NCBI GenBank assembly: GCA_024114885.1
Contig: CP099420.1
Span: 1,302,001-1,366,000 of the forward strand
Reading direction: 5' to 3'
DNA from: Septoria linicola
Lineage: Eukaryota; Ascomycota; Dothideomycetes; Mycosphaerellales; Mycosphaerellaceae
DNA length: 64,000 bases
Shown here: positions 35,601 through 49,664 of the stretch, one piece after another
Layout: every line of letters starts with the position of its first letter
Position numbering within the stretch: the stretch's first letter is position 1
The notes under the pieces: generated by a model
What the model was told of the DNA's origin: nothing
Seen by the model: the letters and a program-made list of their open reading frames with translations, nothing else
Databases searched by the model: none
Made by a program: the position numbers and the translations under genes

Positions 35601-36577
35601 AAGAAACTCTTTATATAACTTCTACCTCTACTAGAAGATATAGGAGAGTATAGAAAATTCCTAGACTAAGGGAAAGTTAAGAAAGAATCTAAGAATTCTA
35701 CCTAAGAAACTATAGAGATAGATTATAAGTAGATAGCCCTAAGGTAAACTCTTAGAAAGAGGAAAGCATCCTAAGAACTTAATAGATTTAACTAGAAGCT
35801 AAAGCTAATTAGGCTTAAGCTAGATTAGAATAGTTAGCTAGACAAGGAAATGCTCCTAGAGTATTAGGCTTTCTTCTTAGCTATAAGCTCTATTAACCTA
35901 GATATCCTATAGGACCTAGAATTCTTAGAGGAAGTTAAAGAGATTATATTCTCTACTACTAAAGAAGTAGGAATATATAAATAGGAGGTTCTAATCCTAA
36001 AGAACTATAAGGAAGTAGTAAGTAATCCTAAGTAGGGTTATCTCTAGTAAGAAGCTATTTAGAAGGAGCTAGATATACTTATAAGTAATAATACCTAGAC
36101 TATAGTAGTCCTACTAAAAGAGGCTAACTTAGTTACCTTAAGATAGGTCTTTAATATTAAAAGAAAACTTAGTAGTGCTATTAAAAAGTTTAAAGTAAGA
36201 CTAGTTATAAGAGAGTTCTCCTAAAAGTATAGAGTAGACTATATAGAAACTTTTACCTCTATAGTTAGGTAGGATACTCTAAGAGGATTTATAGCTATAG
36301 TCTATAAAAAGGACCTAGTTCTATACTAAGTAGATATAAATAATGTATTTATAGAGAGCACCCTATATAAGGACATCTATATAATCCTACTACTAGGTAT
36401 TAACCTACTAACTAGTATAGTCTTATAAGTTCTAAAGAGTCTCTATAAGCTAAAGTAAGCTATAAGAGACTAGAATCAGCTATATATATTAAAGCTAAAA
36501 GGAATAGGATTTAGATAATTAGAAGTAGACCTATGTCTTCTAATCTATAAGAAAAGGAAAGACCTAATAATCCTAAT
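32623..36577 (+). pseudogene. Copia D gag-pol, first segment (gag to RT palm)
   Basis: Gag, protease, integrase and the first half of RT of Copia D. The start codon is not visible; the frame can be followed from about 108 bp after the LTR. It carries the zinc-knuckle region (about 33655-33700), with the last Cys kept, and the protease and DDE integrase regions as in A. RT is cut by Copia E just before the codons for the YVDD box. RIP stops are frequent. The remainder is at 42877-43365 (YVDD and the start of RNase H), 49665-49968 (RNase H) and 56268-56517. Confidence 0.9.
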
Positions 36578-36855
36578 TGTTAAAAGTAGAGAGCGTTTAT
36601 AGATGCCATATAATGTTAAGGAGGGTATAGCGTAGTAAAGAAGAATAGGGGATCAATCTTGAACTGACTTATACATATAGTATAGTAGTAATATGCTAGG
36701 AACTAAATACAAAGTTGATTAAGTTAGTTATCTAAGAAGAGAAGAGAGAGAAGCAAGATATACCTCTTACTAAGCCTTAGGTAGATGCCTTAGGCATCTA
36801 GAACTATGCTTAGAAGTCTATATCTAGACTAACTATCTGGGATACATTCTTAACA
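36578..36855 (-). repeat. Copia E 3' LTR
   Basis: A 278-bp LTR with intact termini TGTTAA and TTAACA, next to the duplication CTAAT. Confidence 0.95.
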
Positions 36856-37517
36856 CTCCTACTCATGCTATATAGTCAGATCTTTCAATAGATTATCTAT
36901 AGTACTCAAATACTAGTCCTAATCTTAATTAGTTATCAAGTACTTACTTTTCAGACTAATAACTAGATAGTACTAACTGTTAATCTAACAAACTTTCTAT
37001 ACTACTATCTCCTATAAAAAGGTAAAAGAAATACCTTCTATAAGATCTTCCTCCTCTCTTATATAGGAGTAGATTATTTAGGACATAGACTATCTAGTAA
37101 GTTGCCCCTATCCTTTCTTATAGCTAATTCTAATAGCTCCCTAGATTCCTTATAGCCTAGTCCCTTACTTAGTTACATTCTATATAGCTTCTTAGTTCCC
37201 TAATAGTCTTTAGGGTGCACTATTCTTAGCTATAGAGATCTTGTATTAAGCTAGAGAGCAGAGTGACTACATACTAGTAGAGGAGATAATAGCTACTATA
37301 GAGGAGGTCTTTAATATTAACTAGTACTTGGCCTTAGGGGGTATCTAGTTCAGCTAGGTGCTATATAGTAATATTGTAGTTAGTAACAGGTCTAATATTA
37401 GTAAGGGCATTTAGGACTTTATAAAGTCTAACTAAGGAGGAGTCAAGTAACTAAAATCTTTCTTTTAGACTCCTCTTAGTTCAGCTCTAAGGCTTAGAGT
37501 TATCTTTTACACATCTC

Positions 37518-40500
37518 TTATACAAAGTAGAGCTACCTTATAAACTCCTGAAACTATAGTCTATTCTTTAGCTTAGTAAGACTATCTACTACTATCTCTT
37601 TTATGTTTATATATTCTATAGAGATAAATCTGTTCCACTAGAGCTTTCTTATAGTATTATATGAGATATTAATGTGTTTAGACTTGTTATAAACATATGA
37701 GTCCTTAACTAGAGTAAGGGCAGCTTAGTTATTACCTTTTAGCTGAATTAGCCTGATTCTAGTAACAGTTTCCTAGTTACTAAGGATCCTTAGTTAGTAA
37801 GAACATTCTCCTACTAACTCTAGGCATCCAAGCTCTCTTAAAAGAGCACTAAGGAACTATAACTGTTTTATATATACTCCTATAGCTATATATTTAGCTT
37901 CTATTATAGATATAGCTACAGATTTCTACTTCTTACTTATCTAGGAGATTGGTGTACTATAAAGGAAGAAGACATATCCAAGGATTGAGACTCTATTAGT
38001 CTTGTCTATTACATAGTTAGAGTCTATATATCTAGTAAGGTAGCCTTAACTATTCCTTAAGTATCTTAGACTAAGGTCTAGATTTGATCTTAGGTATCTA
38101 GTTAGCTTCTTTAGAGCCTTTATATGTCCTACTATTAGATTACTAATATAGGAGCTTAATCTTCTAAGGGCAAATGAAATGTCTAGTCTTGTAATAGTTA
38201 TAAGCTATATCTATGTTCTAATAATGGATTAGTACTCCTATTTGTTACACCTTTTATTATTTAGTCTAGTAGGCTTCAGACTTTCATAGCTGTCTATTAG
38301 TGAAAGAGTTAGTAATATAGTCTCTTAACCTATTCCTATCTTAGCTAGGTTCTCTTAGATATAGTGCTTCTAGTCAAGTTTTAGCTAGCCTTGCTATCTG
38401 TTTCTTGTTAGTCTTATTCTAAGAATCTTGTCTGGTTCTTCAAGATCTTTAATCTTAAAGACCTTACTAAGTTAGTCTTTAAACTAGAGGACATCTTCTA
38501 GTCTCTCTATAGTAATAAGTATATTATTAACATAGATTAGGATCATTAGGTCTTTCCTTTTCTTATAGATTAGAAGATATAGGTCCACTTCTGATTGTCT
38601 GAATCCTATTCCTTTCAGCTTTGACATATATAGCTGATTCTAGTCTCTTGTAGCTTACTTTAGCCTATAGAGACTCCTCAGAACTTGTAAGACTATACTA
38701 GTTAGTAGGTTAACACCTAGTAGTAGGATTATGTAGATATCCTTATATAGGGTACTCTCTATAAATACATTGTTTATATCTACTTAGTGTAGAACCAGGT
38801 CCTTCTTATAGACCATAGCCATAAATCCTCTTAGAGTATCCTGCCTAACTATAGAGGCAAAAGTTTCTATATAGTCTACTCTATACTTTTAAGAGAACCC
38901 TCTTATAACTAGTCTTGCCTTGAACTTTTCAATAGCTCTACTAAGCTTTCTCTTAACATTAAAGACCTATCTTAAGGTAACTAGGTTAGCCCCTTTTAGT
39001 AGGACCACTATAGTCTAGGTGTTATTACTTACAAGTACATCTAGCTCCTTCTAAATAGCTTCTTACTAGAGATAACCCTACTTAGGATCACTTACTACTT
39101 CCTTATAGTTCCTTAGGATTAGAACCTCCTATTTATATATTCCTGCTTCTTTAGTAGCTAAGAATATAATCTCTTTAACTTCCTTTAAGAATTCTAGGTC
39201 CTATAGGATGCCTAGGTTAATAGAGCTTATAGCTAAGAAGAAAGTCTAATACTCTAGGAGCATTTCCTTGTCTAGCTGACTATTCTAATCTAGCTTAAGC
39301 CTAATTAGCTTTAGCTTCTAGTTAAATCTATTAAGTTCTTAGGATACTTTCCTCTTTCTAAGGGTTTACCTTAGGGCTATCTGCTCCTGATCTACCTCTA
39401 TAGTTTCTTAGGCAGAATTCTTAGATTCTTTCTTAACTTTCCCTTAGTTTAGGAATTTTCTATACTCTCCTACATCTTCTAGTAGAGGTAGAAGTTATAT
39501 AAAGAGTTTCTTTCCTTCCTAAACCTATACTAATAGCTAAGGGGGAGGAGGCTTCTACTAGCCTAGACTAGGAGCACCTAGGGTACTCCTACTAGCTTAT
39601 AGAGTAGGCTAGCTAATAGTTCTTAGCCTTCTAATAGGTCTTCTTTCTAGAGCTGAACTAGGGAGATTCTTAATCTTGATATTCAAGTCTAATTCTCTAC
39701 CTAGCTTATCTTTAAAGAAGATTATATTAGTGTGCTACTTAACAGCCTTTATATCTAGCTCCTAGAACTTCTATACCTTTACTATGTTATTATAGTATCT
39801 AACAAATATAGTATCCTTTCCTCTGTTTATTAGTTTGTTACTCCTTGCCTACTAAGGCTATACTCTTATATCTATATACACTACAGCTCTATATCCCTAT
39901 ACCTTAAGGTAGGAGACTATTAGTTTGATCCTATTAAAAGCTTTATTAGGTGAGAGCTTGAATCCCTTAATATTAGGTCTATTTAGAAGCTTGTTCCTTA
40001 TATATACCTGTACTTTAAGGGCTTCTAGCTAAAACTTAATAGGTATCTTACTTTCTTCAAGTATTACTCTAATAGAGGCCTCTAATGTTTAGATAGACCT
40101 CTTAACTACTCTATTCTAGAGTGAATTGTAGGCCTTAGTTAGCTTAAGGGTGATTCTAAAGTCCTTCTCCTACTATTTAATTAAAGTAGTAATCTCTCTA
40201 GTATTGTTAGCCCTTACAGACTTAAGGAGTACTACTAACTACCTTTCTACCTTAATCCTCTAGTTCTAAAGAGTAGTTAGTATATCTAATCTAGCCTTGA
40301 GTAGAAATGCCTATTTCTTTCTTAAGAAGTTATTAATAATCTTAAGCTACTATATAAAACCTTTTACTAATAATAGTAATAGTCTATAGATATCTACTAA
40401 TATAAGGGCTAATCTTTTAGGTCTTCTCTTAATAGACTTGCCTAGGTGTTTCTTTATTTTGCCTATTATATAGATCCTACACTTATACTCTTTCTAGTTA

Positions 40501-42490
40501 GGAATTAGAATTCTTTCCTTTAGGTTAGTAACTTTATAAAGGTTTGAGAGTAACCCTCTTCTAAAGTATACAAATCTTCTATACTATAGCTCCTACTATT
40601 TCAGATCCTTCTCTAATAGGGTAGTATAGGCATTGTTAACCTCTATAGGATTATATAGTAAGTAATATAACTTTTCCTATAGGAGAGGTAATATCTTACT
40701 AATAAATAGAACACCTCTAACTAGCTTGGTCTTTATAACTATTTAGCTATCTAGGGAGGTGAGAGTGAAATCAGGCTTCTAGACTCTAAATTGCTTACTA
40801 AACTAATCCTATAATACAAGATTTACTCTAAGATTAGGAACAAATAGTACCCTATTAAGTAGAACTTCTCCTCCTAAGATTCCCTTTATCTATACTAGTC
40901 TAGAGTAGGTTATATAGAGGTATCCTCCTCCTACCTTAATCTATACTTTCTTCCTTAGTAGCTTTACTAATCTAAAGAAGGACAGTTAGTTAGTTATATA
41001 GGATAAGGTATAGGAATCTAAGAGCTATTCTTAGGGTAATAACTTGCCTTTAGCCTTAATTATAGAATAGGCTAACTTATCTTAGTTATTATCTTCTAAT
41101 AGGGAATTATTATTACTTCTAGAACTAGAGTAAGTTCTAGAATCAGAACTAGAACTAGACTCCTAGGCTGAAAATCCTTTCTTTAGAAGCTTTCTAGACT
41201 TTTCTATCCTTTAAAGCTACTTACCTATTTTCTAGATAACCTTCTTTAGCTTATTATATAATAATAACTTATAGACAGCTTTCTTAATATATCTAGCATT
41301 CCTTAGTAAAGAGGATCTTCTAACCCTCTCTCTAAGGAATAATCCCTAAGGGTCCTTCTAGTTCTTAGTACTGTTTCTCTACTAGGACAGTTTCTTAGTA
41401 GTAGAGAGGTTAGGACAATCCTTCAACTAGTACTTCTCTTTCTTATAGAGCTAGTATATTAGTAGGGACTTTCCTTAGTAGAGCTACCTAGAATAGAATA
41501 TAGCTAGACCTATGTCTATCTTGTCTAGATTATCTCTTACCTCTTAGGACTTAAGTAGAAGGAGAATAGTATCTATATCTAAGGATAGTTAGGTTATAAT
41601 AGTATCCTTAGCTACTTAGTATAATGTAGGTAGGGACTATAGGAGATGTTTCAGCCTTTTCTCTTAGCTCTAGTAGTAGGCTTCCTAAGGATTAATCTTA
41701 GTAATCCTCTTACCTAGGCCTCTAAGGTGTCTCTATACTTCCCTGATTATCTTATTAGGTAATATCCTAAATATAATAAACTGCTTAATTAGACCTATAG
41801 TATAGGACTTTAGGACTCTATTATACTTGTTCTAGAGAATCACCTATATCTTAGCTGCTAGTATAGTAATACACTATATCTCTAGCTCTATCTTATTATC
41901 TTTACTAATACTACATCTGATACTGAACCTGTATACTATATTGTCTTTTAAGAAGTGTTGATTCTAAGTAATATATATCTGAAGACTAGTGTCCTACTAA
42001 ACTATATATAGGTTCCCTCTAATAATTAGTTAGCTAATTGCCTAGAACTAGTCCTTTCCTTCTAGCTTATCTGTCTATAGCTTGAACTATCTCTTCTAGT
42101 TAGTTCTGTCTAGGATTAGAATCCTTTGGCTCTTCTTATCCTCTTAGTCTATTATAGAAATAGGTAAATAGAATAAATAATTAGTAGAATACTTTAGACT
42201 AGCTAAGGATTCTAGAGAAGGGTAATTTCTTGTAGTAGGGAGACTAGCTCTAAGGAATAGGGATTCCTCGTATTTAGGAAATTACTAAGACTCAGATCTT
42301 TCTCTCTTAGTAGAGTTTCTATTACTAGGTAGTAGGAAGGCTAAGTAGCCTCTTCTAACTCTAGTAATGCTAGGTGTAATAGTAGAGAACTGGGTAGGTA
42401 TTAATAAAGTAGAAATATACTACTGTCTTATAGAGATCTTTACTAACTTGTATACTACTAGGTACAAACTAGCTTCGTTAGTAATATAGT
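37518..42490 (-). pseudogene. Copia E gag-pol
   Basis: Minus-strand gag-pol of about 1,650 codons, ending in TAA at 37520-37518, about 660 bp before the 3' LTR as in the other copies. All the usual Copia domains are present in order. The frame can be followed upstream to about 42490 without a definite ATG; it may begin at a codon lost to RIP or within the leader. Stops at Trp/Gln positions remain, so no full polyprotein is made, but many residues are less altered than in C and D: the zinc-knuckle final Cys is kept, for example. The 3' untranslated region includes the hairpin at about 37412-37490. Confidence 0.9.
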
Positions 42491-42583
42491 TAGGGAAACT
42501 TCTAGGCCCTAAATGTTTTCTATAAACTGTAAGGGATATAAGTAACCTATACTAACATAGGTTACTCCTATTTAGTGTACAAA

Positions 42584-42598
42584 CCTAGGCTCATAACC
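42584..42598 (-). other. Copia E primer-binding site
   Basis: On the element strand it reads GGTTATGAGCCTAGG, with one C to T change in the CCCGGG part, directly abutting the 5' LTR. The target is the initiator tRNA-Met anticodon arm. Confidence 0.7.
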
Positions 42599-42876
42599 TA
42601 TTAAAAGTAGAGGGCGTTTATAGATACTACACAATGTCAAGGAGGGTATAGCGTAGTAAAGAAGAATAGGGGATCAATCTTGAACTAACTTATATATATA
42701 GTGTAGTAGTAATATGCTAGGAACTAAATACAAAGTTAATTAAGTTAGTTATCTAAGAAGAGAAGAGAGAGAAGCAAGATGTACCTCTTGCCAAGCCTTA
42801 GGTGGATGCCTTAGGTATCTAGAACTATGCTCAGAAGTCTATATCTAGACTAACTATCTAGGATACATTCTTAACA
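42599..42876 (-). repeat. Copia E 5' LTR
   Basis: A 278-bp LTR with plus-strand left terminus TATTAA and right terminus TTAACA, followed by the duplicated CTAAT. Confidence 0.95.
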
Positions 42877-43365
42877 CTAATCTATATTAATAATATACCT
42901 ATTACTATAGAGAGACTAGAAGATATCCTCTAGTTTAAAGACTAACTTAGTAAGGTCTTTAAGATCAAAGATCTTAGAGAACTAGACAAGATTCTTAGAA
43001 TAAGACTAATAAGAAACAGATAGTAAGGCTAGCTAAAACTTAACTAGAAGTACTATATCTAAGAGAACCTAGCTAAGATAGGAATAGGTTAAGAGACTAT
43101 ATTACTAACTCTTTTACTAATAGATAGCTATAAAAGTCTAAAGCCTACTAGACTAAATAATAAAAGGTGTAATAAGTAGGAGTACTAATCTATTATTAGA
43201 ATATAGATATAGCTTATAACTATTATAAGACTAGACATTTTATTTGCCCTTAGAAGATTAAGCTCCTATATTAGTAATCTAATAGTAGGATATATAAAGG
43301 CTCTAAAGAAGCTAACTAGATACCTGAGATCAAACCTAGACCTTAGTCTAAGATACTTAAGGAAT
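42877..43365 (+). pseudogene. Copia D gag-pol, second segment
   Basis: Continuation of D's reverse transcriptase and the start of RNase H between Copias E and F. It opens on the YVDD-box codons, which read Tyr-Ile-Asn-Asn, and runs into the RYLRSN...LRYLRN stretch of RNase H, where Copia F interrupts it after GGAAT (43361-43365). It collinearly matches about 3175-3663 of element A. Confidence 0.92.
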
Positions 43366-43643
43366 TATTAAAAGTGGAGAGCGTTTGTAGATACTATATA
43401 ATGTCAAGGAGGGTATAGCGTAGTAAAGAAGAATAGGGGATTAATCTTGAACTGACTTATATACACAGTGTAGTAGTAATATGCTAGGAACTAAATACAA
43501 AGTTAATTGAGTTAGTTATCTAAGAAGAGAAGAGAGAGAAGCAAGATATACCTCTTGCTAAGCCTTAGGTGGATGCCTTAGGCATCTAGAACTATGCTCA
43601 GAAGTCTATATCTAGACTAACTATCTAGGATACATTCTTAACA
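43366..43643 (-). repeat. Copia F 3' LTR
   Basis: A 278-bp LTR with termini TATTAA and TTAACA on the plus strand, flanked by GGAAT. Confidence 0.95.
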
Positions 43644-44305
43644 CTCCTACTCATGCTATATAGTCAGATCTTTTAACAGATCATCTATAGTACTCAAATA
43701 CTAGTCCTAATCTTGATTAGTCATTAAGTACTTACTTTTTAGACTAATAACTAGACAGTACTAACTATTAATCTAACAAACTTTCTATACTACTATCTCC
43801 TATAAAAAGGTAAAAGAAATACCTTCTATAAGATCTTCCTCCTCTCTTATATAGGAGTAGATTATTTAGGACATAGACTATCTAGTAAGTTACTCCTATC
43901 CTTTCTTATAGCTAATTCTAATAGCTCCCTAGATTCCTTATAGCCTAGTCCCTTACTTAGTTATATTCTATATAGCTTCTTAGTTCCCTAATAGTCTTTA
44001 AGGTATACTATTCTTAGCTATAAGGATCTTATATTAAGCTAGGGAGTAGAGTGACTATATACTAGTAGAGGAGATAATAACTACTATAGAGGAGATCTTT
44101 AATATCAACTAGTACTTGGCCTCAGGAGGTGTCTAGTTCAGCTAGGTACTATATAGTAATATTATAGTTAGTAACAGGTCTGATATTAGTAAGGGTATTT
44201 AGGACTTTGTAAAGTCTAACTAAGGAGGAGTTAAGTAACTAAAATCTTTCTTTTAGACTCCTCTTAGTTCAGCTCTAAGGCTTAGAGTTATCTTTTATAT
44301 ATCTC

Positions 44306-47300
44306 TTATATAAGGTAGAGCTGCCTTACAAACTCCTGAAACTGTAGTCTATTCTTTAGCTTAGTAAGACTATCTACTACTATCTCTTTTGTGTTTATAT
44401 ATTCTATAGAGATAAGTCTGTTCTACTAGAGCTTTCTTATAGCATTGTATAAGATATTAATATGTTTGGACTTGTTATGAACATATAAGTCCTTAACTAG
44501 AGTAAGGGTAGCTTGGTTATTACCTTTCAGCTAAATTAGCCTAATTCTAGTAATAGTTTCCTAGTTACTAAGGATCCTTAGTTAGTAAGAACATTCTCCT
44601 ACTAACTCTAGGTATCCAAGCTCTCTTAAAAGAGCACTAAGGAACTGTAACTGTTTTATATATACTCCTATAGCTATGTATTTAGCTTCTATTATAGATA
44701 TAGCTATAGATTTCTACTTCTTACTTATCTAGGAGATTAGTATACTATAAAGGAAGAAGATATATCCAAGGATTAAGACTCTGTTAGTCTTGTCTATTAC
44801 ATAGTCAGAGTCTATATATCTAGTAAAGTAGCCTTAACTATTCCTTAAGTATCTTAGACTAAGGTCTAGGTTTAATCTCAGGTATCTAGTTAGCTTCTTT
44901 AGAGCCTTTATATATCCTACTATTAGATTACTAACATAGGAGCTTAATCTTCTAAGAGCAAATAAAATGTCTAGTCTTGTAATAGTTATAAGCTATATCT
45001 ATATTCTAATAATAGATTAGTACTCTTATTTGTTACACCTTTTATTATTTGGTCTAGTAGGCTTTAGACTTTTATAGCTATCTATTAGTAAAAGAGTTAG
45101 TAATACAGTCTCTTAACCTATTCCTATCTTAGCTAGGTTCTCTTAGATATAGTGCTTCTAGTTAAGTTTTAGCTAGCCTTACTGTCTGTTTCTTATTAGT
45201 CTCATTCTAAGAATCTTGTCTAGTTCTCTAAGATCTTTAATCTTAAAGACCTTACTAAGTTAGTCTTTGAACTAGAGGACATCTTCTAGTCTCTCTATAG
45301 TAATAGGTATGTTATTAATATAGATTAGGATTATTAGGTCTTTCCTTTTCTTATAGATTAGAAGACATAGGTCCACTTCTAATTGTCTGAATCCTATTCC
45401 TTTTAGCTTTAACATATATAGCTGATTCCAGTCTCTTATAGCTTACTTTAGCCTATAGAGACTCCTTAGAACTTATAAGACTATACTAGTTAGTAGGTTA
45501 ACACCTAGTAGTAGGATTATATAGATGTCCTTATATAGGGTACTCTCTATAAATGTATTATTTATATCCACTTAGTGCAGAACTAGGTCCTTCTTATAGA
45601 CTACAGCTATGAATCCTCTTAGAGTATCCTACCTAACTATAGAGGCAAAAGTTTCTATATAGTCTACTTTATACTTTTAGGAGAACTCTCTTATAACTAG
45701 TCTTGCCTTGAACTTTTTAATAGCTCTACTAAGCTTTCTCTTAATATTAAAGACCTATCTTAAGGTGACTAGGTTAGCCCCTTTTAGTAGGACTACTATA
45801 GTCCAGGTGTTGTTACTTATAAGTATATCTAGCTCCTTCTAAATAGCTTCTTACTAGAGATAACCCTACTTAGGATTACTTACTACTTCCTTATAGTTCT
45901 TTAGGATTAGAACTTCCTATTTGTGCATTCTTACTTCTTTAGCAGCTAAGAATATAATCTCTTTAACTTCCTCTAAGAATTCTAGGTCCTATAAGATACC
46001 TAGGTTAATAGAGCTTATAGCTAAGAAGAAAGCCTAATACTCTAGGAGCATTTCCTTGTCTAGCTAACTATTCTAATCTAGCTTAAGCCTAATTAGCTTT
46101 AGCTTCTAGTCAAATCTATTAAGTTCTTAGGATACTTTCCTCTTTCTAAGAGTTTACCTTAGAGCTGTCTACTCCTAATCTACCTCTATAGTTTCTTAGG
46201 TAGAATTCTTAGATTCTTTCTTAACTTTCCCTTAGTCTAGGAATTTTCTATACTCTCCTATATCTTCTAGTAGAGGTAGAAGTTGTATAAAGAGTTTCTT
46301 TCCTTCCTAAACCTATACTAATAGCTAAGGGGGAGGAGGCTTCTACTAGCCTAGACTAGGAGCACCTAGGGTACTCCTACTAGCTTATAGAGTAGGCTAG
46401 CTAATAGTTCTTAGCCTTCTAATAGGTCTTCTTTCTAGAGCTGAACTAGGGAGATTCTTAATCTTAATATTCAAGTCTAATTCTCTACCTAGCTTATCTT
46501 TAAAGAAGATTATATTAGTATACTACTTAATAGCCTTTATGTCTGGCTCCTAGAACTTCTATATCTTTACTATATTGTTATAGTATCTAATAAACATAGT
46601 ATCCTTTCCTCTGTTTATTAGTTTGTTACTCCTTGCCTACTAAGGCTATACTCTTATATCTATATATACTATAGCTCTATATCCCTATACCTTAAGGTAG
46701 GAGACTATTAGTTTAATTTTACTAAAAGCTTCATTAGGTAAGAGCTTGAATCCCTCAATATCAGGTCTATTTAGAAGCTTGTTCCTTATATATATCTGTG
46801 CTTCAAGGGCTTCTAGCTAAAACTTAATAGGTATCTTACTTTCTTCAAGTATTACTCTAATAGAGGCCTCTAATATTTGGATAGACCTCTCAACTACTCT
46901 ATTCTAGAGTGAATTATAGGCCTTAGTTAGCTTAAAAGTAATTCTAAAGTCCTTCTCCTACTATTTAATCAAAGTAGTAATCTCTCTAGTATTGTTAGCC
47001 CTTATAGACTTAAGGAGTGCTACTAACTGCCTTTCTACCTTAATCCTCTAGTTCTAAAGAGTAGTTAGTGTATCTGATCTAGCCTTAAGTAGAAATGCCT
47101 ATTTCTTTCTTAAGAAGTTATTAATAATCTCAAGCTACTATATAAAACCTTTTACTAATAATAGTAATAGTCTATAGATATCTACTAATATAAGGGCTAA
47201 TCTTTTAGGTCTTCTCTTAATAGACTTGCCTAGGTGTTTCTTTATCTTACCTATTATATAGATCCTATACTTATACTCTTCCTAGTTAGGAATTAGAATT

Positions 47301-49279
47301 CTTTCCTTTAGGTTAGTAACTTTGTAAAGGTTTAAGAGTAACCCTCTTCCAAAGTATGCAAATCTTCTATACTATAGCTCCTACTATTTTAGATCCTTCT
47401 CTAATAGGGTAGTATAGGTATTGTTAACCTCTATAGGATTATATAGTAAGTAATATAACTTTTCCTATAGGAGAGGTAATATCTTACTAATAAATAGAAC
47501 ACCTCTAACTAGCTTGGTCTTCACAACTGTTTAGCTATCTAGGGAGGTGAGAGTGAAATCAGGCTTCTAGACTCTAAATTGCTTACTAAACTAATCCTAT
47601 AACACAAGATTTACTCCAAGATTAGGAACAAATAGTACTCTATTAAGTAGAACTTCTCCTCCTAAGATTCCCTTTATCTATACTAGTCTAGAGTAGGTTA
47701 TATAGAGGTATCCTCCTCCTACCTTGATCTACACTTTCTTCCTTAGTAGCTTTACTAATCTGAAGAAGGATAGTTAGTTAGTTATATAGGATGAGGTATA
47801 GGAATCTAAGAGCTATTCTTAGGGTAACAACTTGCCTTTAGCCTTAATTATAGAATAGGCTAACTTATCTTAGTTATTATCTTCTAATAGGGAATTATTA
47901 TTACTTCTAGAACTAGAGTAAGTTCTAGAATCAGAACTAGAACTAGACTCCTAGGCTGAAAATCCTTTCTTTAGAAGCTTTCTAGACTTTTCTATCCTTT
48001 AAAGCTACTTGCCTATTTTCTAGACAACCTTCTTTAGCTTATTATATAATAATGACTTATAGACAGCTTTCTTAATATGTCTAGCATTCCTTAGTAAAAG
48101 GGATCTTCTAACCCTCCCTCTAAGGAATAATCCCTAAGGGTCCTTCTAGTTCTTAGTACTGTTTCTCTACTAGGACAGTTTCTTAGTAGTAGAGAGGTTA
48201 GGACAATCCTTCAACTAGTGCTTCCCTTTCTTATAGAGCTAGTATATTAGTAGGGACTTTCCTTAGTAGGGCTGCCTAGAATAGAATATAGCTAGACCTA
48301 TGTCTATCTTATCTAGATTGTCTCTTACCTCTTAGGACTCAAGTAGAAGGAGAATAGTATCTATATCTAAGGATAGTTAGGTCATAATAGTATCCTTAGC
48401 TACTTAGTATAATATAGGTAGGGACTATAGGAGATGTTTCAGCCTTTTCTCTTAGCTCTAGTAGTAGGCTTCCTAAGGATCAATCTTAGTAATCCTCTTA
48501 CCTAGGCCTCTAAGGTGTCTCTATGCTTCCCTGATTGTCTTATTAGGTAATATCCTGAATATAACAAACTACTTAATTAGACCTATAGTATAGGACTTTA
48601 GGACTCTATTATACTTGTTCTAGAGAATCACCTACATCTTAGCTACTAGTATAGTAATATACTATATCTCCAGCTCTATCTTATTATCTTTACTAATACT
48701 GTATCTAATACTAAACCTATATACTGTATTGTCTTTTAAGAAGTGTTGATTCTAAGTAACATACATCTGAAGACTAGTGTCCTACTAAACTATGCATAGG
48801 TTCCCTCTAACAATTAGTTAGCTAATTGCCTAGAACTAGTCCTTTCCTTCTAGCTTATCTATCTATAGCTTGAACTATCTCTTCTAGTTAGTTCTGTCTA
48901 GGATTAGAATCCTTTAGCTCTTCTTGTCCTCTTAGTCTATTATAGAAATAGGTGAATAGAATAAATGATTAGTAGAATACTTTAGACTAGCTAAGGATTC
49001 TAGAGAAGGGTAATTTCTTGTAGTAGGGAGACTAGCTCTAAGAGATAGGGATTCCTCGTATTTAGGAAATTACTAAGACTTAGATCTTTCTCTCTTAGCA
49101 GAGTTTCTGTTACTAGGTAGTAGGAAGGCTAAGTGGCCTCTTCTAACTCTAGTAATACTAGGTATAATAGTAGAGAACTGGGCAGGTATTAATAAAGTAG
49201 AAATATACTACTGTCTTATAGAGATCTTTACTAACTTATATACTACTAGGTACAAACTAGCTTCGTTAGTAATGTAGTT
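44306..49279 (-). pseudogene. Copia F gag-pol
   Basis: Minus-strand gag-pol with the same layout as E and TAA at 44308-44306. The Gag, protease, integrase, RT and RNase H regions are all present. RIP stops remain at Trp and Gln codons, so the copy is not coding. The frame can be followed upstream to about 49279 without a clear ATG. The 3' untranslated region (43644-44305) carries the family's stem-loop. Confidence 0.9.
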
Positions 49280-49370
49280 AGGGAAACTTCTAGGCCCTAA
49301 ATGTTTTCTATAAACTGTAAGGGATACAAGTAATCTATACTAATATAGGTTACTCCTATTTAGTATATAA

Positions 49371-49386
49371 ACCCGGGCTCATAACC
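49371..49386 (-). other. Copia F primer-binding site
   Basis: On the element strand it reads GGTTATGAGCCCGGGT, apparently unmutated, directly abutting the 5' LTR. It is complementary to the initiator tRNA-Met anticodon arm. Confidence 0.78.
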
Positions 49387-49664
49387 TATTAAAAGTGGAG
49401 GGCGTTTGTAGATACTATATAATGTCAAGGAGGGTATAGCGTAGTAAAGAAGAATAGGGGATCAATCTTGAACTAACTTATATATATAGTATAGTAGTAA
49501 TATGCTAGGAACTAAATACAAAGTTAATTAAGTTAGTTATCTAAGAAGAGAAGAGAGAGAAGCAAGATATACCTCTTACTAAGCCTTAGGTGGATGCCTT
49601 AGGCATCTAGAACTATGCTCAGAAGTCTATATCTAGACTGACTATCTAGGATACATTCTTAATA
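49387..49664 (-). repeat. Copia F 5' LTR
   Basis: A 278-bp LTR, plus-strand termini TATTAA and TTAATA, followed by the duplicated GGAAT. Confidence 0.95.

Larger units (their letters stand above)
36578..42876 (-). mobile_element. Copia E, complete element nested in Copia D
   Basis: 6299 bp, with LTRs at 36578-36855 and 42599-42876. The duplication CTAAT is at 36573-36577 and 42877-42881. It is mildly RIP-mutated: many TG and CA dinucleotides survive, compared with D. Confidence 0.96.
43366..49664 (-). mobile_element. Copia F, complete element nested in Copia D
   Basis: 6299 bp, with LTRs at 43366-43643 and 49387-49664. The duplication GGAAT is at 43361-43365 and 49665-49669. It has mild RIP damage similar to E and G, with its own pattern of transitions. 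Confidence 0.96.
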
